The translations under genes were made by a program, and so were the position numbers. Below, one piece after another: positions 1 to 10,485 of a stretch of 64,000 nucleotides of DNA. How positions within the stretch are numbered: the stretch's first letter is position 1; each line of letters begins with the position of its first letter. The notes below the pieces were generated by a model that did not search any database, had not been told where the DNA came from, and saw only the letters and a program-made list of their open reading frames with translations. Source of the stretch: DATFVA01 sp963745945 (GTDB lineage Bacteria > Bacteroidota > Ignavibacteria > Ignavibacteriales > Ignavibacteriaceae); contig CAVUZG010000004.1 of assembly GCA_963745945.1 (NCBI GenBank), positions 744,001-808,000 of the forward strand, read 5' to 3'.

Positions 1-8
1 CTTAAAAG

Positions 9-380
9 TTATTCTTCTTTAAATGTTATATCAACAACTTTATAATCGGGGTTGCGTGTGTTTACCCGCATCCGGTTTGTTTCGAAATCTGCTTCCTGTC
101 CTTTATTAAGATTTCCTACCGAAGCTCTTATTGTATCACTACCGGATTGATATATTATTATAACATCTTTAAAATTCTTGGAACTGATATTTTTAATTGT
201 CCCTTTTACAACGCCATATGAAGGAGCGGCTACAATTGAAGGAGCATTTATATCAGTACTACCCGATTCCTGAGAAACAACAATGTGGTCGGTTATTTTA
301 AAGTTTTCTTCTTTTTGGAAATAGAGGTACAACCCAACCCCTACAATGAAAAAGAAAAGATAAAAAATAAATTTTTTCAT
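9..380 (-). CDS. small membrane-anchored protein, FxLYD-like
   Basis: A 123-residue protein with one hydrophobic N-terminal segment (about residues 3-21) followed by a roughly 100-residue extracytoplasmic part. The pattern around residues 57-80 (GVVKGTIKNISSKNFKDV) resembles the FxLYD-type beta-sandwich found in many small anchored proteins of unknown role, but the match is by eye only. It lies about 90 bp downstream of the efflux operon on the same strand, with no clear terminator between, so co-transcription is possible. I assign no function. Confidence 0.6.
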   Translation of the reverse strand: MKKFIFYLFFFIVGVGLYLYFQKEENFKITDHIVVSQESGSTDINAPSIVAAPSYGVVKGTIKNISSKNFKDVIIIYQSGSDTIRASVGNLNKGQEADFETNRMRVNTRNPDYKVVDITFKEE

Positions 381-468
381 ATAAAATTTCCCGCCGATAT
401 TTTTAAATATTTCCCTAGACTTAAAAGAAAATACAAAATCAGGTTTTAATAATCTAAAAAAATATTTT

Positions 469-768
469 TTAAATTATCCTTTCTAGTGGGATCATATATA
501 ACCTGATTTCATCATCCTTCTTTACAACCTGTTTATTGAATTCCTGGATTTTTGAAATCATAATATTCATCTTATCTTCTTCCTGGAATGGAATTAGTCG
601 CACGGAATCGTGACCGGGAAATGTTCTTGTACCAAGATGAGCAGCAGCCCCGTGACTCTTCCCCAGCACATTTTCCCATTTTACGTATGCATCAATTCCA
701 AGTTCCTGGAGGATTCCCATTATTCGCTCATCAAGTACATCATGGTATACCAGAAAAGTTACTTTCAT
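469..768 (-). CDS. PII-like protein associated with RND transporter
   Basis: A 99-residue soluble protein without a signal peptide. Length and pattern (MKVTFLVYHDVLDERIMGIL at the start, then alternating strands and helices) fit the small PII-fold proteins that sit next to RND pumps in Bacteroidota. Its ATG overlaps the stop codon of the pump gene by 4 bp (ATGA), so translation is probably coupled. Family knowledge suggests a trimeric PII-like fold; a regulatory role for the pump is an inference. The histidines around residues 39-53 could bind metal, but this is not shown. Confidence 0.65.
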   Translation of the reverse strand: MKVTFLVYHDVLDERIMGILQELGIDAYVKWENVLGKSHGAAAHLGTRTFPGHDSVRLIPFQEEDKMNIMISKIQEFNKQVVKKDDEIRLYMIPLERII

Positions 769-3700
769 TTGTTTATCTCCGAAGCAGGTGAATTTGAAAT
801 CCTGCTTTTCTTTTTTGAGGGTAATCTTCTGAAAATTTTATTAAAGATTTTTACCAGAGAGAAATCATCAAAAATTGTATAAACTACAGGCACAATAAAT
901 AAAGTCAGCAGTGTTGAAGTTATAAGGCCTCCAATTACCGCTTGTCCCATCGGCGAACGAAATTCAGAACCTTCACCGAAAGAGAAAGCAACCGGCAGCA
1001 TTCCAAAAATCATCGCGAATGTTGTCATCAATATTGGTCTTAATCTTGTCTGTCCTGCCTGCAAAGTTGCATCCCATCTTTCCATTCCTCTTCCACGAAG
1101 AACATTAATATAATCGACAAGCAGAATTCCGTTTTTGGTTACAAGTCCCATCAACATAATAATACCAATCATTGACATAACAGACATAGAACTTCCAAAA
1201 ACAAGGAGAGCAATAACTGCACCGATAATAGCCATCGGCAGAGAAAGCATAATAGAGAACGGATAAACAAAACTTTCAAACTGCGAAGCAAGAACAAGGT
1301 AAACGAAGATAATAGCAAGAGCAAGAGATAACAAAATATTCAGGAATGATTCTGCCTGCTGCTGACCGCTTCCTGCAACCTGTATACTATAACCCGGAGC
1401 AATATCTATTTGATCTATTCTTTTCTGTGCATCAGAAAGAACTTCTCCCAAAAGTCTGTCTGATAGATTGGCTTCAATTCTTATTTCACGCTGCCTGTCA
1501 TAACGGTTAATCTTCGATGGTCCTGTCCCCTTGTTAATAAACGCTACAGCATCAAGGGGAATTAGAACAACACCGCCTGCTCTTGTTTTATTTCTACTTT
1601 TAACAGTAAGATTCGAAACACCATTTATTGTATTCCTGTCACTTTCTTTTACCTTTACTCTGACGTTGTATTGTTCGCCTCCCTCCTGATATTTAGTTGC
1701 ATCAATTCCATCAACCATAGCTCTAAGTGCTGTTGCAATTGAAGCCGGATCAACACCCAATGCTGAAGCTTTTTGTCTTTCTATAGTTACTCTTACTTCA
1801 GGTTTTGAAGTTTCCAGAGAACTTTCAACATCCACAGCTCCGGCGGTTGTTTTAACAATTTGTTCTACCTTGTCCGCATAATTTTTTAATAGAGTCAGAT
1901 CTTCACCACGAATACTGAAAATAACCGGCTTCTGTCCGCTTCCGGGTCCATTCTGTATGCCGAAGCTTATTTTTGCGGAGGGAATATTTATTTTATTTCT
2001 CAACTCATCCATAAAATCAAAAACACTGTAGTCACGGTCCTTTTTACTAACTAGCTTGACCAGAATGTTTCCCACATTAACCGGATCGTTACCAGCACCA
2101 ATTGTTGTTAATACATTAACAACTCCTTTTTTCTGAGCGACAATTGATTCAAGTTGTTTGGCAATTTCGTTTGTTTTTTCAAGCGAACTTCCGGGAGCCG
2201 CATCTATGGTTATTGTAAATTCCCCCTGGTCCTGCCTTGGAAAGAATTCCGAACCGAGAAGTCCCATAAGGAAGATACTGAATATGAAAACCAATATTGA
2301 TCCGAACACAATTGTTTTCCTGTGGCCCAGGGACCAGTTAAGTGCAGACTTGTATTTTCCGCTAAGCCATTCAAAAAAATGATTGAAATTATACAGTATT
2401 TTCTCAATAATATTTCCATCTTTGGATAGGCTTTCATCTTCTCTTTTAAGCCAGCGTGAGGAAAGCATTGGCGTTAAACTGAATGCAACAAAAAGTGAAA
2501 TGAGTACTGCAATTGTAACAGTCAGTCCGAATTCATAGAAAAATCTTCCAACTATTCCGGGCATAAATGCTACAGGTACAAATACCGCAACTAGTGTTAA
2601 AGTAACAGCCATTACGGCAAGACCGATTTCTTCAGTGGCTGCTTTTGCAGCTTCTAACGGGGATTCTCCTTCAGACATATGCCTGTAAATATTCTCGATT
2701 ACAACTATTGCATCATCAATTAATAATCCAACAGCCAATGAAAGCGCAAGAAGTGACATAACATTCAATGTAAAGCCAAGAGCATACATCAGAATGAAAC
2801 TGCCTATTATTGATGTCGGGAGTGCAAATGCACTGATAATTGTAGCACGAAGGTTAGCCAGGAAAAAATAGATAACAATAACTGCAAGCAAAGCGCCGTA
2901 TATCAAATCGAAAAGCACATCATCTATTGAGTGTTTAATAAATTCACTGTTATCACGGGCTACAGTAATGTTAAAGTCTTTCGGAATTTCATTTCTGAGT
3001 GTTGCTATTTCTTTTTTAACACTTTCAGCAACCTGAACGGTATTACTGCCGGATTGTTTTCTGATATCAAGACCTACTGCGAGACTTCCGTTTAACCTGG
3101 TAATGCTGGTTTTCTCTTCAGTACTATCGGTGACTGTTGCAACATCGCTCATATAAATATTCTGACCACCGGGCGATGAAACAATAATATTTCTGAAATC
3201 TGAGACTTTGCTAAGCTTACCCATGGTCCTGAGAATATACTGCCTGTTCCCCTGTTTAATTGTGCCACCCGGAATTTCAACATTCGAATTTGCTATACTC
3301 TGTATAACATCCTGAATCGAAAGATTAAAAGCATGTAGTCTGTCTGCATCTACAGACACCAGTATTTCCCTTTCAGCACCTCCTACAAGAGTCACTGAGC
3401 CGACACCGGAAATATTTTCAAGTCTTTTCTTTATTACATCTTTTGTGAATGTGGTCAGCTCCTTCTCACTTCTTTGCCCCGAAACAGTCAGTGTTATTAT
3501 CGGCTGGCTTGAAGGATCAAATCTCTGAATCACGGGTTCATCTACATTATCAGGAAGCTGAGATCTTACCGCTGCCACTTTTTCCCTAACTTCCTGTGAA
3601 GCAACTTCACCCTGCACTTCGAGTTTAAATTGTATTGTAACAATTGAGACTCCTTCCTGTGAAGTAGAGGATATATGATCCACTCCTGCAATAGGATTTA

Positions 3701-3911
3701 CAGCATCTTCAATAATTTTTGTCACATCTGATTCAACCTGTTCCGGCCCTGCTCCCGGAAGTACAGTTGTTACTGTTACAAAGGGTATATCGACATTAGG
3801 AAACTGATCAACGTTTAACTTGATAAAAGAAAATAATCCAAGCACAAGGATTGCCATTACAATCATTGTGGTAAAAACCGGTCGTTTTATGGAAACATCT
3901 GCTAATTTCAT
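765..3911 (-). CDS. RND efflux pump, HAE1/AcrB family inner-membrane subunit
   Basis: A 1048-residue protein, the usual length for AcrB/MexB-type proton-driven exporters. It has the N-terminal transmembrane helix (MAILVLGLFSFIKLN), a large periplasmic loop, a block of helices, then a repeat of that architecture. The paired aspartates of TM4 are visible in LAVGLLIDDAIVVIEN, and the second half carries GIIMLMGLVTKNGILLVDYI. It would export drugs, detergents or metabolites from periplasm or membrane through the adaptor and TolC partner encoded just upstream. Gap to the adaptor gene is 27 bp. The substrate cannot be told from sequence. Confidence 0.95.
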   Translation of the reverse strand: MKLADVSIKRPVFTTMIVMAILVLGLFSFIKLNVDQFPNVDIPFVTVTTVLPGAGPEQVESDVTKIIEDAVNPIAGVDHISSTSQEGVSIVTIQFKLEVQGEVASQEVREKVAAVRSQLPDNVDEPVIQRFDPSSQPIITLTVSGQRSEKELTTFTKDVIKKRLENISGVGSVTLVGGAEREILVSVDADRLHAFNLSIQDVIQSIANSNVEIPGGTIKQGNRQYILRTMGKLSKVSDFRNIIVSSPGGQNIYMSDVATVTDSTEEKTSITRLNGSLAVGLDIRKQSGSNTVQVAESVKKEIATLRNEIPKDFNITVARDNSEFIKHSIDDVLFDLIYGALLAVIVIYFFLANLRATIISAFALPTSIIGSFILMYALGFTLNVMSLLALSLAVGLLIDDAIVVIENIYRHMSEGESPLEAAKAATEEIGLAVMAVTLTLVAVFVPVAFMPGIVGRFFYEFGLTVTIAVLISLFVAFSLTPMLSSRWLKREDESLSKDGNIIEKILYNFNHFFEWLSGKYKSALNWSLGHRKTIVFGSILVFIFSIFLMGLLGSEFFPRQDQGEFTITIDAAPGSSLEKTNEIAKQLESIVAQKKGVVNVLTTIGAGNDPVNVGNILVKLVSKKDRDYSVFDFMDELRNKINIPSAKISFGIQNGPGSGQKPVIFSIRGEDLTLLKNYADKVEQIVKTTAGAVDVESSLETSKPEVRVTIERQKASALGVDPASIATALRAMVDGIDATKYQEGGEQYNVRVKVKESDRNTINGVSNLTVKSRNKTRAGGVVLIPLDAVAFINKGTGPSKINRYDRQREIRIEANLSDRLLGEVLSDAQKRIDQIDIAPGYSIQVAGSGQQQAESFLNILLSLALAIIFVYLVLASQFESFVYPFSIMLSLPMAIIGAVIALLVFGSSMSVMSMIGIIMLMGLVTKNGILLVDYINVLRGRGMERWDATLQAGQTRLRPILMTTFAMIFGMLPVAFSFGEGSEFRSPMGQAVIGGLITSTLLTLFIVPVVYTIFDDFSLVKIFNKIFRRLPSKKKSRISNSPASEINK

Positions 3912-3938
3912 TTAAATCCTGTTTTGCAATTTTCAATT

Positions 3939-4973
3939 TTACTTTATAATAGAGACTTCAGTACTATCTGAAAGATTATTCATTCCGGCTGTAACTATTG
4001 TATCGCCATCGTTTAGTCCCCTGCTTATTTCAGTTACATCCTCGTTACTTAATCCAACAGCTACATTAACCGGGACTGCTTTTTTACCAACAATTTTATA
4101 AACAATATTATTGGAGTTTGTAAAAATTACTGCTTCAGTTGGAACAACAAGCACATCATTTTGAGTAGCCAGAGTCACATCAACATTTACAAACATTCCC
4201 GGTTTGTACCAATCACCTTTTATATTCTGAAATTCTGCTTTAATCTGAAATGATCTTGCATCCGAAGAAGCCGAACGGGAAATCTCAGTGATTTTTCCAC
4301 TAACAGCTTTTTCTTTGTTAAACTCTGAATAAATCTTCACGTTATCAGAAACATTAATTTTCGACACTTCACTTTCAGTGACATAAAACTTTATTATCAT
4401 TTTATTAATATTCGCAACCGTCGCAAGCTGCATCCCGGGAGTCACCCAATCTCCCACATTTACACCAAGATCAGTTATAATTCCGTTTATAGGAGATTCA
4501 AGGTCAACTGTACTTTGGGAAGCGTCAAAATTTGCTTTAGCGACTTCATAAGCTGTTTCTGCCTGATCAAGCTGCTGTTGTGAAATTGCCCCGTCAGCAT
4601 ATAGGGCTTTCATCCTTTCATAATTTTTATTTGTATTCTCGTAATTAGCCTTTGCCTGCAGAAAGTTTGATGTTGCCCCGGAACGATCAAGTTGTACAAG
4701 TAGATCACCTTTCTTCACATAACTGTTTACTTTTACTTTTATGTCAATTATTCTTTCTGCAATTTTTGAAACAATTGAAGCCTGTTCTATACCTTCAAGT
4801 GTTCCGGAGTATGTCTTTTTTTCTGTAATCGTTTTTTTCTGAACTTGTGTAACCTGCACAGGTTCAGGTTTTAAAATTGTTTTTTGCTGGTTCGAATTTT
4901 TGCCGCAGCCCTGGTTGATCACAAGCAATAAAATCGCGGAAGCTAATAAATTTTTAAAAATGAATTTTATCAT
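3939..4973 (-). CDS. RND efflux periplasmic adaptor (membrane fusion protein)
   Basis: A 344-residue adaptor that bridges pump and outer-membrane channel. It opens with a lipoprotein signal (LLLVINQGC lipobox), followed by the lipoyl half-motif, an alpha-hairpin (about residues 100-145, YENTNKNYERMKALYADGA), the second lipoyl half and beta-barrel domains. I chose the ATG at 4973 because GGAG lies 10 bases ahead and the signal peptide begins there. An alternative ATG at 5006 overlaps the TolC-gene stop (ATGA) and would add 11 residues before the signal. Second structural gene of the efflux operon. Confidence 0.9.
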   Translation of the reverse strand: MIKFIFKNLLASAILLLVINQGCGKNSNQQKTILKPEPVQVTQVQKKTITEKKTYSGTLEGIEQASIVSKIAERIIDIKVKVNSYVKKGDLLVQLDRSGATSNFLQAKANYENTNKNYERMKALYADGAISQQQLDQAETAYEVAKANFDASQSTVDLESPINGIITDLGVNVGDWVTPGMQLATVANINKMIIKFYVTESEVSKINVSDNVKIYSEFNKEKAVSGKITEISRSASSDARSFQIKAEFQNIKGDWYKPGMFVNVDVTLATQNDVLVVPTEAVIFTNSNNIVYKIVGKKAVPVNVAVGLSNEDVTEISRGLNDGDTIVTAGMNNLSDSTEVSIIK

Positions 4974-5002
4974 CAGGAATTTTCTCCTCAGGTTATTTAA
5001 TT

Positions 5003-6358
5003 TCATTTAGTTATTATTCCAAGAACTTTTTCCCATTCGGTTTTCGAAATAAGAAAATCATACACTGCTTTTTCATAATTAATTCTTGTTTGTCTTAAAG
5101 AGTTTTGAGTATCAAGTATCTCAAGCTGGGTTCCAACACCTTGTTTATAACGGGTTTGTGCTATTTCCAACGCTCTCTGAGCCTGCTGTACACTTTTTTC
5201 CTGGGCGTGGATTCTGTCTAATGCTTCTTCCATTTTTAATTTAGATTGCATCAGGCCTATCTTTAAACCTGCTTCCGTTTTATTCCTGGTTACTTCCAGA
5301 TTTTCTACGTCTATTTTTGCCTGCTGAATCTTTGCACTTCTTTTAAATCCATCAAAAATGGGATATGAGAGTTGTAATCCTACGGTAATTGTGTTAGCCC
5401 AATTGTAATTTTTGAAATCGAAAGTATTATCCTGTGTCTGCCAGGCATAATTGCCAAAAGCTGATAATGTTGGAAGATACGCTGCCTGTTCAATACTCAC
5501 ATTCTCTTCCAGCATAAGTTTTTGAAGAGAAAGCTTTTGCAGAGTTGGATTTTTTTCCTTTAAGATTTCATTTGATCTCTCGATAAGATCCTGAGAAACT
5601 TTTTCAACTTTAAATTCTCCTTCAACTTCAATTGTAGTATTCAGATCAAGTGAGAGCAGATTTTTAAGGGCATTCATGGCGAGCTGCAGGTTATTTTTTG
5701 CTTCAATTAGAGAAGGTTTGACATTTGCAAGCTGAACTTCAGCCCTTAAATAATCATATTCAGAAGCTACTCCTTGTTTATATAATGCACCGGTATTTTC
5801 ATAATTAGCCTGAGCAACTTTGTAGCTCTCTTCATTAACATCCACAAGCTTTTTAGAAAGTAAGACAGTATAAAAACTTTCTTTTACCTGCGCAATTACA
5901 TCATCTTTTGTGGACTCATTTGAAAGATCTGAATACTGCGAATATTTTTTTGCAATGCTTATTGCTGTACCAAGCCGAGGATCGTAAAGAGTTTGGGAAA
6001 GTGATATTCCGAGATCATAACTATTCTTTGCTCCGATTGAAAATGTAAGCGTATTAGGAGAAGGATTAAAAGGTGTATTTGGTGGAATAAATAATACCGG
6101 AGATTTCAAATTTCTAGTATACTGTCCGTTAAGATTAAGTTTCGGCCAGGCGCCTGCATAGGCTTCGGTTATTTGTTCTTCCGCTTTCTGAACACTTAAT
6201 TCTGCAATACGAATATCGTAATTTTTCTGTAATGCAATGGAAACTGCTTTATCCAGTGTAAGCACAATATCGGCACTATCCGTCTGTGCAAACAAATTGT
6301 AATTACAAAGAATCAATAAAAGATTTATAAAAAATATTTTGATAAGAAATTTTTTCAT
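5003..6358 (-). CDS. TolC-family outer-membrane efflux protein
   Basis: A 451-residue protein with a Sec signal (ending NYNLFAQ) and two OEP repeats rich in coiled-coil helices, for example near VSIALQKNYDIRIAELSVQK and ALEIAQTRYKQGVGTQLEIL, typical of TolC/OprM channels. It forms the outer-membrane and periplasmic duct of the tripartite pump. I chose the ATG at 6358, where the signal peptide starts and AGGA lies upstream. A start at 6400 would overlap the TetR gene and place 14 charged residues before the signal. Distal end overlaps the possible upstream start of the adaptor gene. Confidence 0.92.
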   Translation of the reverse strand: MKKFLIKIFFINLLLILCNYNLFAQTDSADIVLTLDKAVSIALQKNYDIRIAELSVQKAEEQITEAYAGAWPKLNLNGQYTRNLKSPVLFIPPNTPFNPSPNTLTFSIGAKNSYDLGISLSQTLYDPRLGTAISIAKKYSQYSDLSNESTKDDVIAQVKESFYTVLLSKKLVDVNEESYKVAQANYENTGALYKQGVASEYDYLRAEVQLANVKPSLIEAKNNLQLAMNALKNLLSLDLNTTIEVEGEFKVEKVSQDLIERSNEILKEKNPTLQKLSLQKLMLEENVSIEQAAYLPTLSAFGNYAWQTQDNTFDFKNYNWANTITVGLQLSYPIFDGFKRSAKIQQAKIDVENLEVTRNKTEAGLKIGLMQSKLKMEEALDRIHAQEKSVQQAQRALEIAQTRYKQGVGTQLEILDTQNSLRQTRINYEKAVYDFLISKTEWEKVLGIITK

Positions 6359-6386
6359 TCTTCTTTCCTGTTTTGGTTTCAAGATG

Positions 6387-6995
6387 TTATTTCTTTTCAA
6401 GTCCTTTAATTATAAAATTTAAAAGGTTCATTTTTTTTCTGGTATTTTCGCGAAAATATCCATCACCTAAAAAGGATTGTTTATTTATTTTGAATTCCAG
6501 GTGCTCAATTGCTACAAATAAATCGATTAAATCTTCTGATAGCTGAACTGAATCATGTTTTACAAAATCATTATTCTGCATACCTTCAATTAATACTTTA
6601 TTAATTAAATTCTTTTGTCTTTTGATCAAGGACTTATAAAACCCGGAAAACCGATCTGCTAATTCCGTTTTTGCAGCGGTACTTAATTTGTAAAAACTGG
6701 ATTTTTCTTGTCCAAATTCGGAACTGATTAAAACGAATTTTCTGAGTTTTTCTGACGGTGAGATTAAAGTGTTTAATTCAGTTTCTACCCTTTTAAAATA
6801 TTCTTCTATATCAGTTCTGATTATTTCATTAAATATTTCCTCTTTGTTGACAAAGTAATGGTATAATGAATTTTTTTTCATTCCAACCTGTTCGCCAATA
6901 TCATCAAGAGTAGTTTTACTAAAACCGTACTTAGCAAAAACCCTTCTCGCACCTAAAAGAATCTGTTCTTTCTTGTTTTCCTTCGAATCTATCAT
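6387..6995 (-). CDS. TetR-family transcriptional regulator
   Basis: A 202-residue protein with an N-terminal TetR helix-turn-helix (about residues 10-56; TTLDDIGEQVGMKKNSLYHYF) and a divergent helical ligand-binding C-terminal domain. It is the first gene of the efflux operon, 28 bp ahead of the tolC-like gene, so it most likely represses the operon and itself until the pump substrate or a related ligand binds. The operator should lie in the 277-bp divergent region before 7273. An imperfect dyad around 7010-7035 is a possible site, but I would not commit to it. Confidence 0.9.
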   Translation of the reverse strand: MIDSKENKKEQILLGARRVFAKYGFSKTTLDDIGEQVGMKKNSLYHYFVNKEEIFNEIIRTDIEEYFKRVETELNTLISPSEKLRKFVLISSEFGQEKSSFYKLSTAAKTELADRFSGFYKSLIKRQKNLINKVLIEGMQNNDFVKHDSVQLSEDLIDLFVAIEHLEFKINKQSFLGDGYFRENTRKKMNLLNFIIKGLEKK

Positions 6996-7195
6996 TAAAT
7001 TAGAACTTTAGACATAATTGTTCGAAACATACTAAAACATAGCTTGAATTAAAATTCAAATAATTAATTGTTGATACTAAGCAAACGAAGAAAATTTTCT
7101 GAGTCTTCCCATTGACTTTGAGAAATTTCTTTTAAATGATTCTCATAAATAATAATCGTAATATGATATTGATTAAAAAGAAGTTAAATAACTTC

Positions 7196-7210
7196 TGGCA
7201 TTTTTGTTGA
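7196..7210 (+). promoter_or_regulatory. candidate sigma-54 (-24/-12) promoter before the kinase gene
   Basis: TGGCA followed by six bases and TTGA, matching the spacing of the sigma-54 consensus TGGCAC-N5-TTGC with one mismatch in the -12 box. It lies 62 bp before the kinase start. An element with the same pattern stands before the porin gene at 11976. The adjacent regulator is of the sigma-54-activator class, which makes the reading plausible. The TTGA in place of TTGC keeps confidence low. Confidence 0.35.
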
Positions 7211-7272
7211 TTTTTTAAAACAATTCAATTTTATCCGTTTCCGCCTTTTCTTCTAAATATTAAAGAAGATTA

Positions 7273-10200
7273 ATGAACGACGATTCCTCTAATATCAGTT
7301 CTCAAAACTCATCCTCACAGAAAAATTTTTGGAATTACCTTAACAAATCGAACTTCGGGATATTTAAAAAATTTCTTTTTTCATTTCTGGTTATTTCAAT
7401 TATTCCACTTCTTGCGTTTGCAATTTACACGATGATCAGTATTAGTTCTGTTAGAAATGATATCGTAAAACATACCAAGCTTGATATTGACCAGAAGACA
7501 CAGGAAACAATGGAAATTCAGGCAGTACTCACTGCTGAAGCTGTTCAAAAATTTCTGAGACAATGTGAAAATGATTTACATTTGCTAAAGGAATCCGGTA
7601 TTTCAGAAAATGAATTTTTACAGTTCAGCAAACAGCATCAGTCGGAAATATGGGTTAGAAGAGGAACGAATAAAAAGCCTGTTGAAGCACATATCCTAAT
7701 TCCACTCTATAAAGAAATTTCATTTATTGATTTTACAGGGCAGGAAAAAATAAAAATTAAAAATGGAAAAATTGTTACAGGTGCCGGATTAAAAAATGTT
7801 AAGGACCCGAGGAATACCACCTACCTTACAGAAAAATATTTCAGTGAAACAGCGAAATTATCAAGGGGCAAAATATATGTTTCCCACCTTCACGGATTTT
7901 ATGTAGACAAAAAAGAACAATTAGGTAATGCAAGTTCACCTGAAGAATCTGTTGAAGGAAAGAAATATGATGGTGTAATACGATTTGCTACTCCAATTTA
8001 CAAAGGGAAGATCTTCTCGGGCATATTAATGATCGCTCTTGATCATCAACACCTTATGGAATTTACCCAGCATATCCTTCCCAATAAAAAAACTTTTACT
8101 GTTTTTCCTGTCTACAGCTCAGGTGATTACGCATTTATGTTTGATGATCGCGGCTGGATAATTACTCATCCTAAATTATGGGATATTCCCGGCGTGGACA
8201 AAAACGGTAAAGAAGTTCCGGCATATACAGTCCAATCAACTCAGGATAATATTAATAATGGCAGAATTCCTTTTAATCTTGATTCAGTAGGTTTCGTGCA
8301 TAAAGCATATCCCTACGTAGCAGCAGAAGTAAGAAAGAAACATTCAGGATCCATTTCGGTAACAAATGTCGGCGGAATAAAAAAAATAATGGTTTACGCA
8401 CCCATCTTTTATTCAACTGGCAATTATTCTAAATATGGAATATTTGGAGCAATAACTATTGGATCAAACATTGAAAGATTTCACACTGCGGCTAACGAAA
8501 TAGCCGGAGATATGAATGAAACTGTATACCTTTTTAAAATTAATATTATCTGGTTTATCCTTATAACTTTTATTATTGCAGCTATTTTATCCTGGCTTAT
8601 ATCCCGCCATTTTACAAAGCCACTACTTGCTATTACAGAGGGAGCTAAAAAACTTGCCGAAGGAAAATTGAACAGACCAGTAGCAGTAATAAGAAATGAT
8701 GAAATCGGTTTCCTTTCAAATTCATTCAATTACATGGCAGAAGAGTTAAAAAGTAAAAACCAGGAATTAATAAATTCTTTTAATGAATTAAAGAAATCAA
8801 AAATTGAAATTGAAAATTATGTAAATGACTTAGAGTATCAGCTAAAAATATTTCAAAGTATTTTACGCATTAGTAATATATTAGGCTCAACCTTCGACCT
8901 GGGTCGTATACTGAAGTATATTCTACATAATAGTGTTGATAGTTTAGGATTTGACCGGGCTATCCTCTATCTCCTGGATGAAAAAGATACAAATCTTGTT
9001 TGCAAAGAAGTTTATGGATTCACTCCTGAAGAAGAAGAACGGGCAAGAAGTTCTAAATACAACATCAATCATTATGATTGTATTGAAACAAGGGTAGTAA
9101 AAACAGGGAACATTATTTTTGTTGATAATATAAATCATTACCCTGAAGCAACGGAACTTGATAAAAAAATAAGGAAAATATCAAAGAGTAAATCATTTGT
9201 TTTTGTTCCGCTGAGGGTAAGAGAAAAAATAATTGGAATTCTTGGTGCTGATAAACTAAGAACAAAAGGTAATATATCGGAGATTGATGTAAATTCACTT
9301 CAGATTCTTGCAAACCAGGCATCCCGTGTAATAGAAAGTACACGACTGGTACAGGAAATTATTGTACAGAAAAATTTTAACGAAGATATTTTAAAGTTTA
9401 TGCCGGACGGAGTTGTAACTATTAACAACAATGGGTTGATAAGCAGCATAAACCCTGCTGGAGAGAATATTCTGAAAACAGATGAACGAGAAATCACAGG
9501 ACAGAATTTTTGGGACTTGTTTTCTTATGATCATTCAATGATAGAGGAAATAAACAAAAGTTTAATCAGAAATGGTGTATACCGTAGTTATAATCAGCAG
9601 TTTACTGCTAATGATAAAACCAGATTCATTAGTATAACAGCCTCACGTATGCATAAAGTTGAAGTGGAATCTTCCGGAACAATAGTTATTCTTCAGGACA
9701 CTACGAATAAAAAATTGCTGGATGATCAGATACAAAAAATGGATCGACTCGCTTCCCTTGGCAAATTCGCTGCTGGTATCGCACATGAAATTAGAAATCC
9801 ATTAACGGGGTTAAGTCTTTTCCTGGATGATATCCACGACAAATTGAATCATCAAAACGGTGTAACGAAATATATTGAAATGGCGCTTTCCGAAGTTGAG
9901 CGACTCGAATCTTTTGTGAATGAGTTACTGGACTACGCTTCCCCGGCACGACAAAAATCGACTTCTAAAAATATTAATTTCCTCATTGAATCAACTCTTC
10001 AATTCATTGATAAACAATGCAGAAATTCAAAAATAATTATCAGGACTGAATTGTCTCCTGATATTCCCGAAATATATATTGATCCGGAAAAGATAAGACA
10101 GGCTTTGTTGAATATTCTGCTAAACGCAATTCATGCAATGTCCGCTGGCGGTGAACTAACTATAAAAACTTCTCACTTTAGAAATAAGAAAGAGGAAATA

Positions 10201-10476
10201 TTAATTCCCCCTGAAAATGAAAATTATAAAGCGGGGTGGATATTAATACAGATTTCAGATAATGGACCGGGTATACCTAGTTCCATAATCGATAAGATAT
10301 TCGATCCGTTTTACACAAACAAAAAAGGCGGAACCGGTCTTGGATTGTCAATTACACAAAATATAATATCAGAACATAAGGGAAAGATAAAAGTATCAAA
10401 TTCAAAATTTGGCGGAGCTGTTTTTTCAATCTATCTTCCGGTTAAGCAGATATTAAAAAACGAACTTTTAGTTTAG
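7273..10476 (+). CDS. sensor histidine kinase (Cache-HAMP-GAF-PAS-HisKA-HATPase)
   Basis: A 1067-residue membrane kinase. It has a short cytoplasmic N-terminus, TM1 at about 34-58, a large periplasmic sensor of double-Cache type (about 60-410), TM2 at about 418-440, HAMP, a GAF domain (about 535-690), PAS (about 700-815), HisKA with phospho-acceptor His838 in GIAHEIRNPLTG, and HATPase_c with DNGPGIP and GGTGLGLSI boxes. The response regulator starts 9 bp downstream, so they form one operon and a cognate pair. Cache sensors often bind amino or organic acids, which fits the branched-chain amino-acid importer further downstream (inference). Confidence 0.95.
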   Translation: MNDDSSNISSQNSSSQKNFWNYLNKSNFGIFKKFLFSFLVISIIPLLAFAIYTMISISSVRNDIVKHTKLDIDQKTQETMEIQAVLTAEAVQKFLRQCENDLHLLKESGISENEFLQFSKQHQSEIWVRRGTNKKPVEAHILIPLYKEISFIDFTGQEKIKIKNGKIVTGAGLKNVKDPRNTTYLTEKYFSETAKLSRGKIYVSHLHGFYVDKKEQLGNASSPEESVEGKKYDGVIRFATPIYKGKIFSGILMIALDHQHLMEFTQHILPNKKTFTVFPVYSSGDYAFMFDDRGWIITHPKLWDIPGVDKNGKEVPAYTVQSTQDNINNGRIPFNLDSVGFVHKAYPYVAAEVRKKHSGSISVTNVGGIKKIMVYAPIFYSTGNYSKYGIFGAITIGSNIERFHTAANEIAGDMNETVYLFKINIIWFILITFIIAAILSWLISRHFTKPLLAITEGAKKLAEGKLNRPVAVIRNDEIGFLSNSFNYMAEELKSKNQELINSFNELKKSKIEIENYVNDLEYQLKIFQSILRISNILGSTFDLGRILKYILHNSVDSLGFDRAILYLLDEKDTNLVCKEVYGFTPEEEERARSSKYNINHYDCIETRVVKTGNIIFVDNINHYPEATELDKKIRKISKSKSFVFVPLRVREKIIGILGADKLRTKGNISEIDVNSLQILANQASRVIESTRLVQEIIVQKNFNEDILKFMPDGVVTINNNGLISSINPAGENILKTDEREITGQNFWDLFSYDHSMIEEINKSLIRNGVYRSYNQQFTANDKTRFISITASRMHKVEVESSGTIVILQDTTNKKLLDDQIQKMDRLASLGKFAAGIAHEIRNPLTGLSLFLDDIHDKLNHQNGVTKYIEMALSEVERLESFVNELLDYASPARQKSTSKNINFLIESTLQFIDKQCRNSKIIIRTELSPDIPEIYIDPEKIRQALLNILLNAIHAMSAGGELTIKTSHFRNKKEEILIPPENENYKAGWILIQISDNGPGIPSSIIDKIFDPFYTNKKGGTGLGLSITQNIISEHKGKIKVSNSKFGGAVFSIYLPVKQILKNELLV

Positions 10477-10485
10477 GAGAGTTAA

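Noticed and set aside
588..882. Two overlapping plus-strand frames of 67 and 90 codons
   Set aside because: Antisense to the PII-like gene and the end of the pump gene; no ribosome site, no family pattern.
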